Source: Sphingomonas aerophila
GTDB taxonomy: Bacteria > Pseudomonadota > Alphaproteobacteria > Sphingomonadales > Sphingomonadaceae
Length of the DNA: 64,000 nt
Direction: 5' to 3'
Assembly: GCF_014199305.1 (NCBI RefSeq)
Contig: NZ_JACIJK010000010.1
Location: 140,811 to 204,810, forward strand
Part shown: positions 22,490-31,755 of the stretch, in pieces
How the letters are laid out: each line of letters starts with the position of its first letter
How positions within the stretch are numbered: the first letter of the stretch is position 1
Position numbers and translations under genes: made by a program
The notes under the pieces: generated by a model
Told to the model about the DNA's origin: nothing
The model's input: the letters and a program-made list of their open reading frames with translations, nothing else
Databases searched by the model: none

Positions 22490-23977
22490 TCAACCAAACG
22501 CCCGGCGCATCAGGTCGGTGGTGGACGGGTCGAAGTCACCGCCGCCCTTTTCCGCCGCCTTCGCCATTTCCTTGCCGAGTTCGACCCCGAACTGGTCAAA
22601 GGAGTTGATGCCGAGCAGCGTGCCCGACACGAACACGCGATGCTCGTAGAACGCGATCAGCGCGCCGAGCGTGCGCGCGTCGAGGTCGTCGAGCAGCAGC
22701 GTCGATGACGGTCGATCGCCCGAATAGGAGCGGGCAGGGTCATCGACCTGCTTGCCCTTCATCAGCGCAGCCCCTTGCGCAAAGGCATTGTTGAGGAGGG
22801 CGCGGTGATGCACCTCGGGCAGCGTGTCGCCGGGCTCGATCACCGCGACGAACTCGACCGGCACCAGATGGGTGCCTTGGTGCAGAAGCTGGAACACGGC
22901 GTGCTGCGCGTCGGTGCCGACGCCGCCCCAGGTAATCGGTGACGTGGGCCGGCCGACCGGCTGGCCATCAACGGTCACGCCCTTGCCATTGGACTCCATC
23001 TCCAACTGCTGAAGATAGCTCGGCAGCAGCTTCAGCCGTTCGTCATAGGCGAAGGTCGCGCGCGTCTCCGCGTGACGGTTCTGGGTATAATAAAGGTCGG
23101 CAAAAGCGGCGAGGGCGGGCGCGTTTTCGTGCAGCGCAGCCAGCCGGAAATGGCGGTCCATCTCCGCCGCGCCTTCCAGCAGTTGTTCGAACTGGTCCCA
23201 GCCGAGCGCGATCGCGGCCGGAAAGCCGATCGACGACCATAGCGAATAACGTCCGCCCACGCCCTCGCTGAACGGCAGCACTCGGGTTTCGTCCACGCCC
23301 CATTCGATCGCCTTCTCGGGCGAGGCGGTCAGCGCGATGACGTGGCCGTAAGGGTCCTCCACGCCATGCTCGCTCATCCAGGCGAGCACGCTTTCGGCGT
23401 TGGTCATCGTCTCGGTCGTGGTGAAGGTCTTGGAGGCGACCACCAGCAGCGTCGCGTCAGGATCGAAGTCCGCGAACACGTCCTCCAGGGCGACCCCATC
23501 GATATTGGACACAATGGCAACGTCGTAGTGTACCTCGTCACGCCCCAGCGCATCCACGAGCAGGTCGGGGCCGAGCGCGGAGCCGCCAATGCCGACATGC
23601 AGGATGTGGCGCACGGGGCCGAACGCATCCGCCTCGATCGCATCGATCAGCGCGCGCATCCGGGCATGGTAGCTTGCCGCGCGTGCCACGCTTTCCGGCT
23701 TGCCTTCGCCCCGCTCCGCGGTGTGCTCGACCGGGCGGTTCTCGGTCACGTTGACGTTTTCGCCGTTGAACAGCGCCTCGCGCCGACCGGCGAGGTCCTT
23801 GGCTTTTGCCAGAGCCACAAACGCGGCGATCGCGTCGGATGTCAGGTGGGTCTTGGACCAGTCGAAATGGATGCCCGCGACGTCGAGCGACAGCTTGCCC
23901 AGCCGGTCGGGATCGTTGGCGAACAGGTCGACGAGCTTTTCATGCGGCAGCGCTTCGATCGTGGACCAATCCGACAT
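22490..23977 (-). CDS. pgi: Glucose-6-phosphate isomerase
   Basis: A 495-residue cytoplasmic enzyme interconverting glucose-6-phosphate and fructose-6-phosphate. HVGIGGSALGPDLLVDAL and VVASKTFTTTETM bind the phosphate, VGGRYSLWSSIGFPAAIALG is the first family signature, and YLQQLEMESNGKG with the later NSFDQFGVELGK forms the second. It is shorter than the 549-residue E. coli enzyme, as in other alphaproteobacteria. The start at 23977 has AAGGGAA upstream. DUF4174, GH130 and gor genes follow on the same strand, so this could be one sugar/redox transcript. It is divergent from lepB. Confidence 0.97.
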   Translation of the reverse strand: MSDWSTIEALPHEKLVDLFANDPDRLGKLSLDVAGIHFDWSKTHLTSDAIAAFVALAKAKDLAGRREALFNGENVNVTENRPVEHTAERGEGKPESVARAASYHARMRALIDAIEADAFGPVRHILHVGIGGSALGPDLLVDALGRDEVHYDVAIVSNIDGVALEDVFADFDPDATLLVVASKTFTTTETMTNAESVLAWMSEHGVEDPYGHVIALTASPEKAIEWGVDETRVLPFSEGVGGRYSLWSSIGFPAAIALGWDQFEQLLEGAAEMDRHFRLAALHENAPALAAFADLYYTQNRHAETRATFAYDERLKLLPSYLQQLEMESNGKGVTVDGQPVGRPTSPITWGGVGTDAQHAVFQLLHQGTHLVPVEFVAVIEPGDTLPEVHHRALLNNAFAQGAALMKGKQVDDPARSYSGDRPSSTLLLDDLDARTLGALIAFYEHRVFVSGTLLGINSFDQFGVELGKEMAKAAEKGGGDFDPSTTDLMRRAFG

Positions 23978-24138
23978 GCGATATTCCCTTTCGTGCCTTG
24001 GCTGACGCCCGGTACGCCATTCATAGAAGCGCGGACCAAGCTTCGCCACTCTCCCGCCGAACGGTTGACGTGGAGCAAGGCTCCCACGCGAACACACGGA
24101 TGCTTGACGGCTGCGCGCCCTTGGGCGACGCCCGCATC

Positions 24139-24930
24139 ATGGCCAAATCTACCACGCCGCGGTCGGAAACCAGCGACACGGTCCGCTTTCTGCTGAAGCT
24201 GGCATTGTTCGTTCTGATTTTCCGAACCTTCCTGCTCGCGCCTTTCTCCATTCCGTCCGAATCGATGCTGCCACGGCTGCTGATCGGTGACTATCTGTTC
24301 GTGTCCAAGTGGAACTATGGCTATGGACGCTGGTCCCTGCCCTGGGGCTGGCCACTGCTGCCGGACATGCACTGGTCAACACCGACGCGGGGCGACGTGG
24401 TGGTGTTCCGCAGCCCCGGTCCCGACGATCATGACGTGATCAAGCGCGTGATCGGGCTGCCCGGCGACACGATCCAGGTCCGCAGCGGGCAGGTCGTGCT
24501 GAACGGCAAACCGATCCCCAAGCAGCGGATCGGCGATTTCACCGTTCCCGTATCGCCGAACTATCGCTGCGAGGCGACATATCGCGACGTGGACGCGAAG
24601 GGCGCGCCGATCTGCCGTTATGCCCAGTTCCGCGAAACGTTGCCGGGCGGGCGCAGCTATGCGGTGCTCGACCGGGGCAACTTTCCCGACCGCGACGACA
24701 CGGGGCTGTATACCGTGCCGGCCGGCAACGTCTTCCTGATGGGGGACAATCGCGACGATTCCGCCGACAGCCGCTTCCCATCCCCAGAAGGCATGGGGTA
24801 CATTCCCATGGACCGGATCGAGGGGCGGGCGCTGGTCGGCTTCTTCTCCACCGACGGCTCCGCTTCGTTGCTGAAGCCCTGGACATGGGTCAGCGCGGCA
24901 CGACCGGAACGGATCGGGCAAGGCTTTTGA
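24139..24930 (+). CDS. lepB: Signal peptidase I
   Basis: A 263-residue membrane protease that removes signal peptides from exported proteins. One membrane helix (17-35) is followed by the catalytic domain. Ser42 in PSESMLP is the nucleophile and Lys102 in KRVIGLPGD the general base; the conserved GDNRDDSADSR segment follows. The start at 24139 was chosen because it gives the normal short N-terminus; the frame is open far upstream but not homologous. It starts the lepB-rnc-era block, an order common in proteobacteria, and its stop overlaps a candidate TTG start of rnc. Confidence 0.95.
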   Translation: MAKSTTPRSETSDTVRFLLKLALFVLIFRTFLLAPFSIPSESMLPRLLIGDYLFVSKWNYGYGRWSLPWGWPLLPDMHWSTPTRGDVVVFRSPGPDDHDVIKRVIGLPGDTIQVRSGQVVLNGKPIPKQRIGDFTVPVSPNYRCEATYRDVDAKGAPICRYAQFRETLPGGRSYAVLDRGNFPDRDDTGLYTVPAGNVFLMGDNRDDSADSRFPSPEGMGYIPMDRIEGRALVGFFSTDGSASLLKPWTWVSAARPERIGQGF

Positions 24931-25592
24931 CGACCCCCGCACAGGCGTGGTTGGCGAAGGTGTTCGGGCGCGCGCCCGAGTCCCCCGGGCGTTTCGAACG
25001 CGCGCTGACCCATTCAAGCCATGAAGGGCCCGATTACGAACGCCTAGAATTCCTGGGGGACCGGGTGCTGGGGCTGTGCATGGCGCAATGGTTGTTCGAA
25101 GAGTTCCCCGACGAAAGCGAAGGGGAATTGTCCAAACGGCTGAACGTGCTGGTCACCGGCGCGACCTGTGCCGAAGTGGCGCGGGAGATCGGAGCGCAGG
25201 CACACCTCCGGCTCGGCAAGCAGGCCCGCGACGACGGCGCGGGCGACAGTGACAACGTTCTGGGCGACGTGATGGAAGCGCTGATCGGCGCCTGGTACCT
25301 GGAGGCGGGGCTGGCCGGCGCGGACGAGTTCGTTCGCCGGGTCTGGGATGGGCGGCTCCACGCGGACCTGCGCGCGCCGCAGCATCCGAAATCCGCGTTG
25401 CAGGAATGGACGGCGGCCAAGGGACGCAAGCCGCCTGTATATGAAATCATCGATCGCTCGGGTCCGCAGCACGCGCCGCGTTTCACGGTAAGGGTAACTG
25501 TGGGCCGTCTCGCCAACGCGACGGCGACGGGCGCAAGCAAGCAAGAGGCCGAAACCGCGGCGGCGGCAGCGTTGCTTGATCGAGTGCGTTGA
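24927..25592 (+). CDS. rnc: Ribonuclease III
   Basis: A double-strand-specific endoribonuclease for rRNA and mRNA processing. It has the RNase III signature ERLEFLGDRVLGL with the catalytic acidic residues, a second metal-site helix in DNVLGDVMEALIGAWYL, and a C-terminal double-stranded-RNA-binding domain ending TGASKQEAETAAAAALL. With the TTG at 24927 the protein has 221 residues and overlaps the lepB stop as TTGA, with AAGG upstream. An in-frame ATG at 24885, 46 bp inside lepB, would give 235 residues. I prefer the TTG because the residues before it do not look like family sequence, but this is uncertain. Confidence 0.95.
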   Translation: MTTPAQAWLAKVFGRAPESPGRFERALTHSSHEGPDYERLEFLGDRVLGLCMAQWLFEEFPDESEGELSKRLNVLVTGATCAEVAREIGAQAHLRLGKQARDDGAGDSDNVLGDVMEALIGAWYLEAGLAGADEFVRRVWDGRLHADLRAPQHPKSALQEWTAAKGRKPPVYEIIDRSGPQHAPRFTVRVTVGRLANATATGASKQEAETAAAAALLDRVR

Positions 25593-25625
25593 AGGTTCGG
25601 TCGCGCCCGGGCGCGGCATGAGGAG

Positions 25626-26528
25626 ATGCAAGTGAACAACACGCGATGCGGCCTGGTCGCGGTGGTCGGCGCCCCTAATGCGGGCAAGTCGACGCTGGTC
25701 AATCAGCTGGTCGGACAGAAGGTCGCGATCGTCAGCCCCAAGGCGCATACGACGCGGACCCGGTTGCTGGGCGTCGCCATTCAGGATGACGTGCAGCTGC
25801 TGCTGGTCGACACGCCCGGCATATTCGAGCCCAAGCGACGCCTGGACCGCGCCATGGTGGCCGCGGCGTGGAGCGGCGCAGAGGGTGCAGACCTGCTGAT
25901 GCTGGTCGTCGATGGCAAGGGCGGCGTGGGTGAAAAGGTCACCCGAATTATCGAGGCGCTGAAGGACCGGCCCGAGCCCAAATACCTGGTGCTGAACAAG
26001 GTCGACATCGCCGACAAGGCGAAGCTGCTGGTTCATGCCGAGCGTTTGAACGGGTTGGCAACCTTTGCCGATACCTGGTTCGTGTCGGCGGAGACCGGCG
26101 ACGGCGTCCCCGAGTTGAAAAACGCGCTCGCCGCCGCAATGCCGTCGGGGCCGTGGCATTACCCTGAGGATCAGGTGTCCGACGCGTCCGAGCGCGCGCT
26201 GGCCGCCGAGGTAACGCGTGAGCAGCTCTTCCTGCAGCTTCATGCCGAGCTGCCCTATGCCAGCGCCATCGAGACCGAGTCCTTCCAGGAGCGCGAGGAC
26301 GGATCGGTCGAGATCCATCAGCAGATCATGGTCGAGCGCCCGACTCAGCGTGCAATCGTGCTGGGCAAGGGCGGCGTACGTATCCGGGAGATTGGTGCGC
26401 GGGCGCGGGCGCAACTCTCTTCGCTGCTGGAGCGGCCGGTTCACCTGTACTTGCACGTCAAGGTCCGGCCCGGTTGGGACGAAGACCGCGAGGTATATCG
26501 CGACATCGGCCTCGACTGGGTGGACTGA
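25626..26528 (+). CDS. era: GTPase Era
   Basis: A 300-residue GTPase needed for 30S ribosomal subunit maturation. The G1 motif is GAPNAGKST, G2 lies in KAHTTRTR, G3 is DTPG, G4 is NKVD and G5 VSA. The C-terminal KH domain (about 215-285) contains VLGKGGVRIREIG, the 16S rRNA-binding loop. All elements of a functional Era are present. It is 33 bp after rnc and one base before the start of the VOC protein gene. AGGAG precedes the ATG at 25626. Confidence 0.97.
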   Translation: MQVNNTRCGLVAVVGAPNAGKSTLVNQLVGQKVAIVSPKAHTTRTRLLGVAIQDDVQLLLVDTPGIFEPKRRLDRAMVAAAWSGAEGADLLMLVVDGKGGVGEKVTRIIEALKDRPEPKYLVLNKVDIADKAKLLVHAERLNGLATFADTWFVSAETGDGVPELKNALAAAMPSGPWHYPEDQVSDASERALAAEVTREQLFLQLHAELPYASAIETESFQEREDGSVEIHQQIMVERPTQRAIVLGKGGVRIREIGARARAQLSSLLERPVHLYLHVKVRPGWDEDREVYRDIGLDWVD

Positions 26529-26529
26529 G

Positions 26530-26910
26530 ATGCTGGCTGGCATCCACCATGTTGCGGTGATCTGTTCAGACTACGCTCGCTCGCGACGCTTCTATGCCGA
26601 GGTGCTGGCGCTGCCGGTTATCCGCGAAGTGTATCGCGAAGAGCGCAGCTCATGGAAATGCGACCTCGACGCCGGCAATGCGCAGATCGAGCTGTTTTCA
26701 TTTCCCGACCCGCCGCCTCGGCCGAGCCGGCCCGAGGCACAGGGGTTGCGGCATCTGGCCTTTGTCGTGGACGATCTGGACGGGGCTGTCCGGCGCCTGA
26801 CCGGCCTGGGCGTCGATTGCGAGGAGGTGCGGGTCGATCCCTATACCGATCGCCGCTTCACCTTCTTCGCCGACCCAGACGGTCTGCCGCTGGAACTGTA
26901 CGAGGCATAG
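26530..26910 (+). CDS. VOC (glyoxalase-fold) family protein, YaeR-like
   Basis: A 126-residue single-domain vicinal oxygen chelate protein. GIHHVAVICSDYARSRRFYAEVL is the N-terminal repeat, IELFSF the first strand with a Glu metal ligand, GLRHLAFVVDDLD the second repeat with His, and FFADPDGLPLELYE ends with a Glu ligand. The His-Glu-His-Glu set resembles glyoxalase I, and the sequence is closest in feel to YaeR. Substrate unknown. The start is one base after the era stop, so it is translated from the same message. Confidence 0.88.
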   Translation: MLAGIHHVAVICSDYARSRRFYAEVLALPVIREVYREERSSWKCDLDAGNAQIELFSFPDPPPRPSRPEAQGLRHLAFVVDDLDGAVRRLTGLGVDCEEVRVDPYTDRRFTFFADPDGLPLELYEA

Positions 26911-26966
26911 AACCGGGAGCGGGCGCCAGGCGTTGTTGAGGCGAGACGTCAGCAAGGACACACCCC

Positions 26967-27362
26967 ATGACCCGTCTGTTCATCATCCCCGTGCTGCTCG
27001 CCGTCGCCGCGCCCGCGGTTGCGCAGGAAACCGCTCCGCCCGCGAGCGGTGGCCTAGGCGGGCTTGGCGGACTGCTCGGCGGTGCGTTGCCTAGTGTAGG
27101 CAAGGTCGGCGCCGGCAACGCGGCCGGCGTGATCGGTTATTGCATCAAGAACAACTACCTGTCGCAAGCGAACGCCGGATCAGTGTTGTCGCGGCTGACA
27201 GGTCGGCAGGCTGTAACGACGTCGCCGGGCTATACGGCGGGTCAGTCGGGCGTGCTGCAGGCGGGCGAGCAGGCGTTGCCCTTGGCTGACCTGAAAGGGC
27301 AGGTGCGTACCAAGCTGTGCAATCTGGTGCTGAAGCGCGGCGCTTCGTTCCTGGGCCGCTGA
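26967..27362 (+). CDS. DUF2501 domain exported protein
   Basis: A 131-residue secreted protein with a clear signal peptide (MTRLFIIPVLLAVAAPAVAQ, cleavage after AVA). The mature part is Gly-rich (GGLGGLGGLLGGALP) and then carries GNAAGVIGYCIKNNYLS and a later LKGQVRTKLCNLVLKRG, which match the DUF2501/YjjA family. Its two cysteines may form a disulfide in the periplasm. Function unknown. AAGGACA upstream is the RBS. A strong hairpin follows the stop. Confidence 0.85.
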   Translation: MTRLFIIPVLLAVAAPAVAQETAPPASGGLGGLGGLLGGALPSVGKVGAGNAAGVIGYCIKNNYLSQANAGSVLSRLTGRQAVTTSPGYTAGQSGVLQAGEQALPLADLKGQVRTKLCNLVLKRGASFLGR

Positions 27363-27383
27363 TCGCGCCGTCGAGGTGATGAT

Positions 27384-27409
27384 AGCGGGGCCGGCAAGCC
27401 GACCCCGCT
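27384..27409. terminator. Bidirectional terminator
   Basis: AGCGGGG (27384-27390) pairs with CCCCGCT (27403-27409), and CGGC/GCCG inside extends the stem. It sits in the 53-bp gap between the convergent DUF2501 and manganese catalase genes. Confidence 0.75.
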
Positions 27410-27415
27410 GCTCGA

Positions 27416-28300
27416 TTACCGGTTCGAGTCGAGCGTTTGTGGCGCTTCCCCGATCTGAGCGGCCTGGGCGCCGGATTCCGGACGGGCCGCACCCAGCACG
27501 GGTTCTTCGCCAAGCGGCTTGTTTTGGAAAACCGTGAACTCGCCGCGTCCATCGATGCTCGGACCGTTGGTCCAGCGTCCCTCGGGCACGGAGCCGTCCG
27601 CTGCCGTCGCGTAGAAGTTGTAGTTGTTCTCGTTGTCTTCCTGCGACTGCGGGAAGCTGTTCGGGATCGGCAGGTTGCCGGTCTCCGCGCCCAACTCCTC
27701 GATCACTGCCAGCCACTGCTGCTGGTGCATCGTGTCGCGTGCGATCATGTAGTGAAGCATCTTCTTCATGCCCTCGTCATGGGCCATGTTGAACAAGCGT
27801 ACCGCCAGCACGCGTCCGGTGCTTTCCGCGGCGACATTACAGTACATGTCAGCGGCGACATTGCCGCTGGCGTAGATGTGGCTCATGTTGAAGGGCACGC
27901 CGTCCGAGTCCATCGGCATCGCTGCCATGCCGGCGGAAAGCAGGTTCTTGTGGATCACACCCTCGATCTGATGGCGGGGGTTCTCGCCGCCCATTACAGC
28001 GCCGACGATCGAGTCCTTGACGCCTTCCTCCTGTAAATGGCTCGGCGCCTTCTCCAGGTTCAGCGCGACTGCCGTCGCCAGCATCTCGATATGGCCGATC
28101 TCTTCCGTCGCGGTGTGGAGCAGCATGTCGCGATACTTGGTCGTCGGTGCGCGATTACCCCAGGCCTGGAAGAAATACTGCATGCAAACCCGGATCTCAC
28201 CCTCGACCCCGCCAATCGCCTGCTGGAGCGCGCGCGCGAACGCGGGATCGGGCTCCGACACGGTCACGGGGTACTGAAGGCGCTTGTCATGATAATACAT
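27416..28300 (-). CDS. Manganese catalase
   Basis: A 294-residue four-helix-bundle dimanganese catalase that disproportionates hydrogen peroxide without haem. Glu35 in GEIRVCMQYFFQ, Glu67 and His70 in TATEEIGHIEM fit the first ligand set; the second comes from CNVAAESTGRVLAVRLFN and AHDEGMKKMLHYM. The C-terminal tail after about residue 200 includes NLPIPNSFPQSQED and a stretch often seen in the longer manganese catalases. No signal peptide. It is separated from the sirtuin gene by 173 bp, which should hold its promoter. A GGGAG RBS precedes the start. Confidence 0.93.
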   Translation of the reverse strand: MYYHDKRLQYPVTVSEPDPAFARALQQAIGGVEGEIRVCMQYFFQAWGNRAPTTKYRDMLLHTATEEIGHIEMLATAVALNLEKAPSHLQEEGVKDSIVGAVMGGENPRHQIEGVIHKNLLSAGMAAMPMDSDGVPFNMSHIYASGNVAADMYCNVAAESTGRVLAVRLFNMAHDEGMKKMLHYMIARDTMHQQQWLAVIEELGAETGNLPIPNSFPQSQEDNENNYNFYATAADGSVPEGRWTNGPSIDGRGEFTVFQNKPLGEEPVLGAARPESGAQAAQIGEAPQTLDSNR

Positions 28301-28473
28301 GGTGTTCTCCCGGAATCATGGCGCACGTGGACGTGTTGTCCCGCGCTGTGACCTGAACACCTGGCCAGCGATCCAGTTTATTGCGACAGCGTATCTATCG
28401 TAATCTGTGACGCTACTAGTGGGGCCGGGGAGATCGTATGGAGATACTAGGCCCAATTACTTCAGCACTCGTG

Positions 28474-29187
28474 CTAATCTGCATCAATGACACCGATCAA
28501 CTGCGCAACCCAGTCCGGTACCAGCTCCGTTGCCGGGCCATAGCGTCGGTCGGCAAACCAGTCGCTTCCCGCGGAGGGTTCCAGATTAAGCTCCAGCGTA
28601 TCGGCGCCATGGTAGCGTGCGATCTGGACGAAGCCCGCCGCCGGATAGACCGCGCCCGATGTGCCGATCGACACGAACAGGTCGGCACGTGCAAGCGCGG
28701 CCTCGATCTCCTCCATCCCATAGGGGATTTCGCCGAAGAAGACGATGTCGGGCCGCAGCGCCGGCGCCTTGCACGCAGGGCAGATGGTGCCGGGCGGCAG
28801 GTCGCCCGACCAATTGCGACGCTCCCAGCAGTTTGCGCATAAAGCGCTGTTGAGCTGGCCATGGATGTGGTGAAGCCGCCGCAATCCGGCGCGCTCGTGC
28901 AGATCGTCGACGTTCTGCGTCACCACGAGCAGCTCGCCTGGCCAGGCTGCGTCAAGCCGCGCCAACGCCCGATGCGCCGCGTTGGGCTGCACGGCCGCCA
29001 GCGCTTCCCGGCGCGCATCGTAGAAGCGGTGAACGAGATCGGGATCGGCCGCCAGCGCCTCCGGGGTGCAAACGTCCTCGACCCGGTGCCCTTCCCAAAG
29101 GCCGCCTGGACCGCGAAACGTGGCAAGGCCCGACTCCGCGGAGGTGCCCGCGCCGGTCAGGACAACGATGGTGCCGGCGTGAGGCAT
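28474..29187 (-). CDS. cobB: NAD-dependent protein deacylase (sirtuin)
   Basis: A 237-residue Sir2 enzyme that removes acyl groups from lysines using NAD+. GAGTSAESGLATFRG forms the NAD-binding loop, TQNVDDLHERAG and HHIHGQL contain the NAD-site Asn/Asp and catalytic His, and CANC with CPAC are the four zinc ligands. Tyr56 and Arg59 in FYDARR match the YxxR pair that in class III sirtuins such as E. coli CobB and human SIRT5 favours succinyl or malonyl groups. So desuccinylase activity besides deacetylation is likely by inference. Confidence 0.95.
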   Translation of the reverse strand: MPHAGTIVVLTGAGTSAESGLATFRGPGGLWEGHRVEDVCTPEALAADPDLVHRFYDARREALAAVQPNAAHRALARLDAAWPGELLVVTQNVDDLHERAGLRRLHHIHGQLNSALCANCWERRNWSGDLPPGTICPACKAPALRPDIVFFGEIPYGMEEIEAALARADLFVSIGTSGAVYPAAGFVQIARYHGADTLELNLEPSAGSDWFADRRYGPATELVPDWVAQLIGVIDAD

Positions 29188-29257
29188 GGCTTATCGTACG
29201 TCCGTGGCCGGCATTCTCCAAGCATGGCACCCTTTCCACGGAGGTGCACGTGAGCGG

Positions 29258-29917
29258 CTAGGCGTCGCCCCCGTGCTGCTCGACCATTCTCGATGCCTTG
29301 CTCGTCGCGGCGCTGGTGTTGCTAGCCAACCGCTTCACCTCGCCCGCGACCACGGCAAAGCCGCGACCTGCCTCACCCGCGCGAGCGGCCTCGATCGCGG
29401 CGTTGAGCGCGAGCAGGTTGGTCTGCGAGGCGATGGCGGAGATTGATTTCACCACATCAGCCAGGTCGGCCACCGTCGCGCGCAGGGCCGCTTCGCGCTC
29501 GGTCACGGCGCGCTCGAGCTCAACTTTCCCGGTGACGTCGGTAGCTACCTTCAGGATGCGGTGGACCTTGTTCGACCTGAACAGCGGATTGTAGGTGGCT
29601 TGCAACCACAGCTCCGTCCCGTCACCGCGCCGGCGCGGGTACATGCCGCGGTCGAACTGCCCCGCGCGCAGCTTTGCCCAGAACGCCGCATAGGCCTCTG
29701 ACCGTCCATAAGCCTCGTCGCACAAGGTCCGATGGTGCTGCCCGACCAGCCGCGACTTGGAATAGCCCACCAGCGTCAGGAACTCGTCATTCGCCCAGGT
29801 CACAATGCCGTCTCGGTCGAACTCCACCACCGCCTGTGACCCGCATACCGCGTCCCAGGCATCGCGGCAGTATCGGTCGCCAGGCCTGGATGCTACGGCG
29901 TGAATCTGCTCAGTCAC
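29258..29917 (-). CDS. Soluble PAS domain/chemoreceptor signalling-tip protein
   Basis: A 219-residue protein with one PAS domain (about 25-135; [22 protein letters not shown] begins it, and [15 protein letters not shown] ends it) and then a short piece of a methyl-accepting signalling domain. The latter carries the conserved hairpin tip ([19 protein letters not shown], then [15 protein letters not shown]) and stops soon after it. There is no membrane helix, HAMP domain or long coiled coil, and the return helix is short. It may interact with CheW/CheA or act in another signalling route. The start is a GTG at 29917 with no strong RBS. No chemotaxis genes are near. Confidence 0.85.
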   Translation of the reverse strand: MTEQIHAVASRPGDRYCRDAWDAVCGSQAVVEFDRDGIVTWANDEFLTLVGYSKSRLVGQHHRTLCDEAYGRSEAYAAFWAKLRAGQFDRGMYPRRRGDGTELWLQATYNPLFRSNKVHRILKVATDVTGKVELERAVTEREAALRATVADLADVVKSISAIASQTNLLALNAAIEAARAGEAGRGFAVVAGEVKRLASNTSAATSKASRMVEQHGGDA

Positions 29918-29990
29918 CGGTCAACAGTGCACAACGCAAGGTGGAAACGCCAGCCCGGCCGGGCGGCAAGCGACTGATCTGGATTGCCTT

Positions 29991-31646
29991 TCAGGCAGGT
30001 TCCAGCAACCGGTCAGCCTGCGCACGCGCCTCGTCCGTGACGGTCGCCCCGGACAGCATGCGCGCAATTTCCTCGCGCCGCTCGTCCTCGGCGAGCGGGC
30101 GGACACCGGTGCGGGTGACGGTTCCGTCATGGGCCTTGGCGATGAGCAGGTGCCGTGCGCCACGCGCCGCGACCTGGGGCGAATGGGTTACCACCAGCAA
30201 CTGCGTTCGCGCCGCCAGCCGGGCGAGCCGGTCGCCGATGGCAGAAGCAACCGCACCGCCGACGCCACGATCGATCTCGTCAAAGATCATGGTCGCCGCG
30301 CCCCCTTCTTCCGCAAGCGCCACCTTCAGTGCCAGGATGAAGCGTGACAGCTCGCCGCCACTCGCGATTTTCGTCAGCGGGGCAAAGGGCGCGCCGGGAT
30401 TGGTCGCGATCTCGAACTCAACCCGGTCCTTGCCCGCGCCCGACCACCCATCGCGGGGCAGGGGAGCAAGCGCGGTGCGAAAGCGCGCCGCGTCCAGCTT
30501 AAGCGGGGCAAGCTCGGTGGCCACCGCTGCGTCCAGCCGTGCCGCTGCCGCACGGCGCCGCTCCGTCAGCGCGTTGGCTGCCGCGTCGAAGGTGGTGCGC
30601 GCTGCCTTTACCGTCGCTTCCAGCTTGGCAATCCCGCCTTCGCCCGCCTCCAGCCGCTCAAGTCGGCCGCGCAGCTCTTCGGTCAGGGACGCGAGATCGT
30701 CGGGCTGGACACGATGCTTGCGGGCCATGCCGCGCAGCTCGAACAGGCGCGCTTCATCCTCTTCCAGCGCGCGTTCGTCATAGGCAAGTTCCAACCGGGC
30801 TTCGCGCAGCCTGTCCTCGGCCACCGCGCCCTCCGCCACCGCACGGTCGACAGCGGCGAGCGCGTCGGCAAGGGTAGGGTGCGCGTCGGCGATCCGCTCC
30901 AGAACGCGGCCGGCCTGGCGCAGGTGGGACAGCGCACCGCTCGACCCCTCCAGGTGATCGTCGATCGCGGCGAGCTCCGAGGCGATCTTCTCGGCGCGTT
31001 GCATGGTTCGCCGTCGGTCAGCGAGCGCTTCTTCCTCGCCCGGCTCGGGAGCGAGTTGCGTCAGCTCGGCGACGGCATGTTCCAGCCATTCGCGGTCGCG
31101 CTGCGCGGTGTCGATTTCGGCCCGCGCGGCCTCTAGGGCGGCTTCTGCGTCGCGCAGGGTCGCCCAAGCCGCCACCGTGTGGGACGGATCAACCCGCCCG
31201 AATGCGTCGAGCAGAGAACGATGCCCGCGTGGATTCAGCAACCCGCGCTCGTCATGCTGGCCATGGATCTCGACCAGGTGGCCGGCAAGCTCACGCAGCA
31301 GCGATGCGGACGCGGGCTGGTCGTTGACGAAAGCCCTGCTACCGCCATCGGCCTTCACCAGGCGCCGCACGATCAGCGGCTCGCCGGGCTCGATCTCCAG
31401 CCCATTGTCTTCGAGGACCGTGTGGACGCCCGGCGGTGCGTCGAAAGTGGCGGTCACCACGGCCTGTGGCCGGCCATGGCGCACCAGCCCGCTATCGCCG
31501 CGCCCGCCAAGGGCCAGACCGAGCGCGTCGAGGAGGATTGACTTGCCGGCGCCGGTTTCCCCGGTCAGCACGCCCAATCCGGCGCCGAAATCAAGGTCCA
31601 GAGCCTCGATCAGCACCACATCGCGAATGGAAAGCGCGGTCAGCAT
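29991..31646 (-). CDS. recN: DNA repair protein RecN
   Basis: A 551-residue SMC-like ATPase involved in double-strand-break repair. Walker A is GETGAGKS near residue 36 after the N-terminal MLTALSIRDVVLIEALDLDF. Two helical coiled-coil arms (about 160-360) flank a turn, and the C-terminal half has the SGGELSRFILALK signature, Walker B IFDEIDRGVGG and the VTHSPQVAA segment. The start at 31646 is the family N-terminus; 15 more codons upstream are not. It follows bamD on the same strand by 109 bp, as is common in alphaproteobacteria. Confidence 0.96.
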   Translation of the reverse strand: MLTALSIRDVVLIEALDLDFGAGLGVLTGETGAGKSILLDALGLALGGRGDSGLVRHGRPQAVVTATFDAPPGVHTVLEDNGLEIEPGEPLIVRRLVKADGGSRAFVNDQPASASLLRELAGHLVEIHGQHDERGLLNPRGHRSLLDAFGRVDPSHTVAAWATLRDAEAALEAARAEIDTAQRDREWLEHAVAELTQLAPEPGEEEALADRRRTMQRAEKIASELAAIDDHLEGSSGALSHLRQAGRVLERIADAHPTLADALAAVDRAVAEGAVAEDRLREARLELAYDERALEEDEARLFELRGMARKHRVQPDDLASLTEELRGRLERLEAGEGGIAKLEATVKAARTTFDAAANALTERRRAAAARLDAAVATELAPLKLDAARFRTALAPLPRDGWSGAGKDRVEFEIATNPGAPFAPLTKIASGGELSRFILALKVALAEEGGAATMIFDEIDRGVGGAVASAIGDRLARLAARTQLLVVTHSPQVAARGARHLLIAKAHDGTVTRTGVRPLAEDERREEIARMLSGATVTDEARAQADRLLEPA

Positions 31647-31755
31647 CGCGCCGGCATATAGGCGTTCGTCGCAGGAACGAAACAGGGACATTGCGCGCGA
31701 GGGCAGATCACTCTGCCTCGCGTCGCTTTGCTGCTACCCGCGGACCGCAATCCGG

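Noticed and set aside
25044..26543. 499-codon open frame antisense to rnc, era and the VOC gene
   Set aside because: Crosses two or three secure genes; no motif.
28301..28473. EcfG-type general stress promoter for manganese catalase
   Set aside because: The expected GGAAC and CGTT elements with 16-17 bp spacing are not present on the coding strand; only a loose GGACAAC resemblance was seen.
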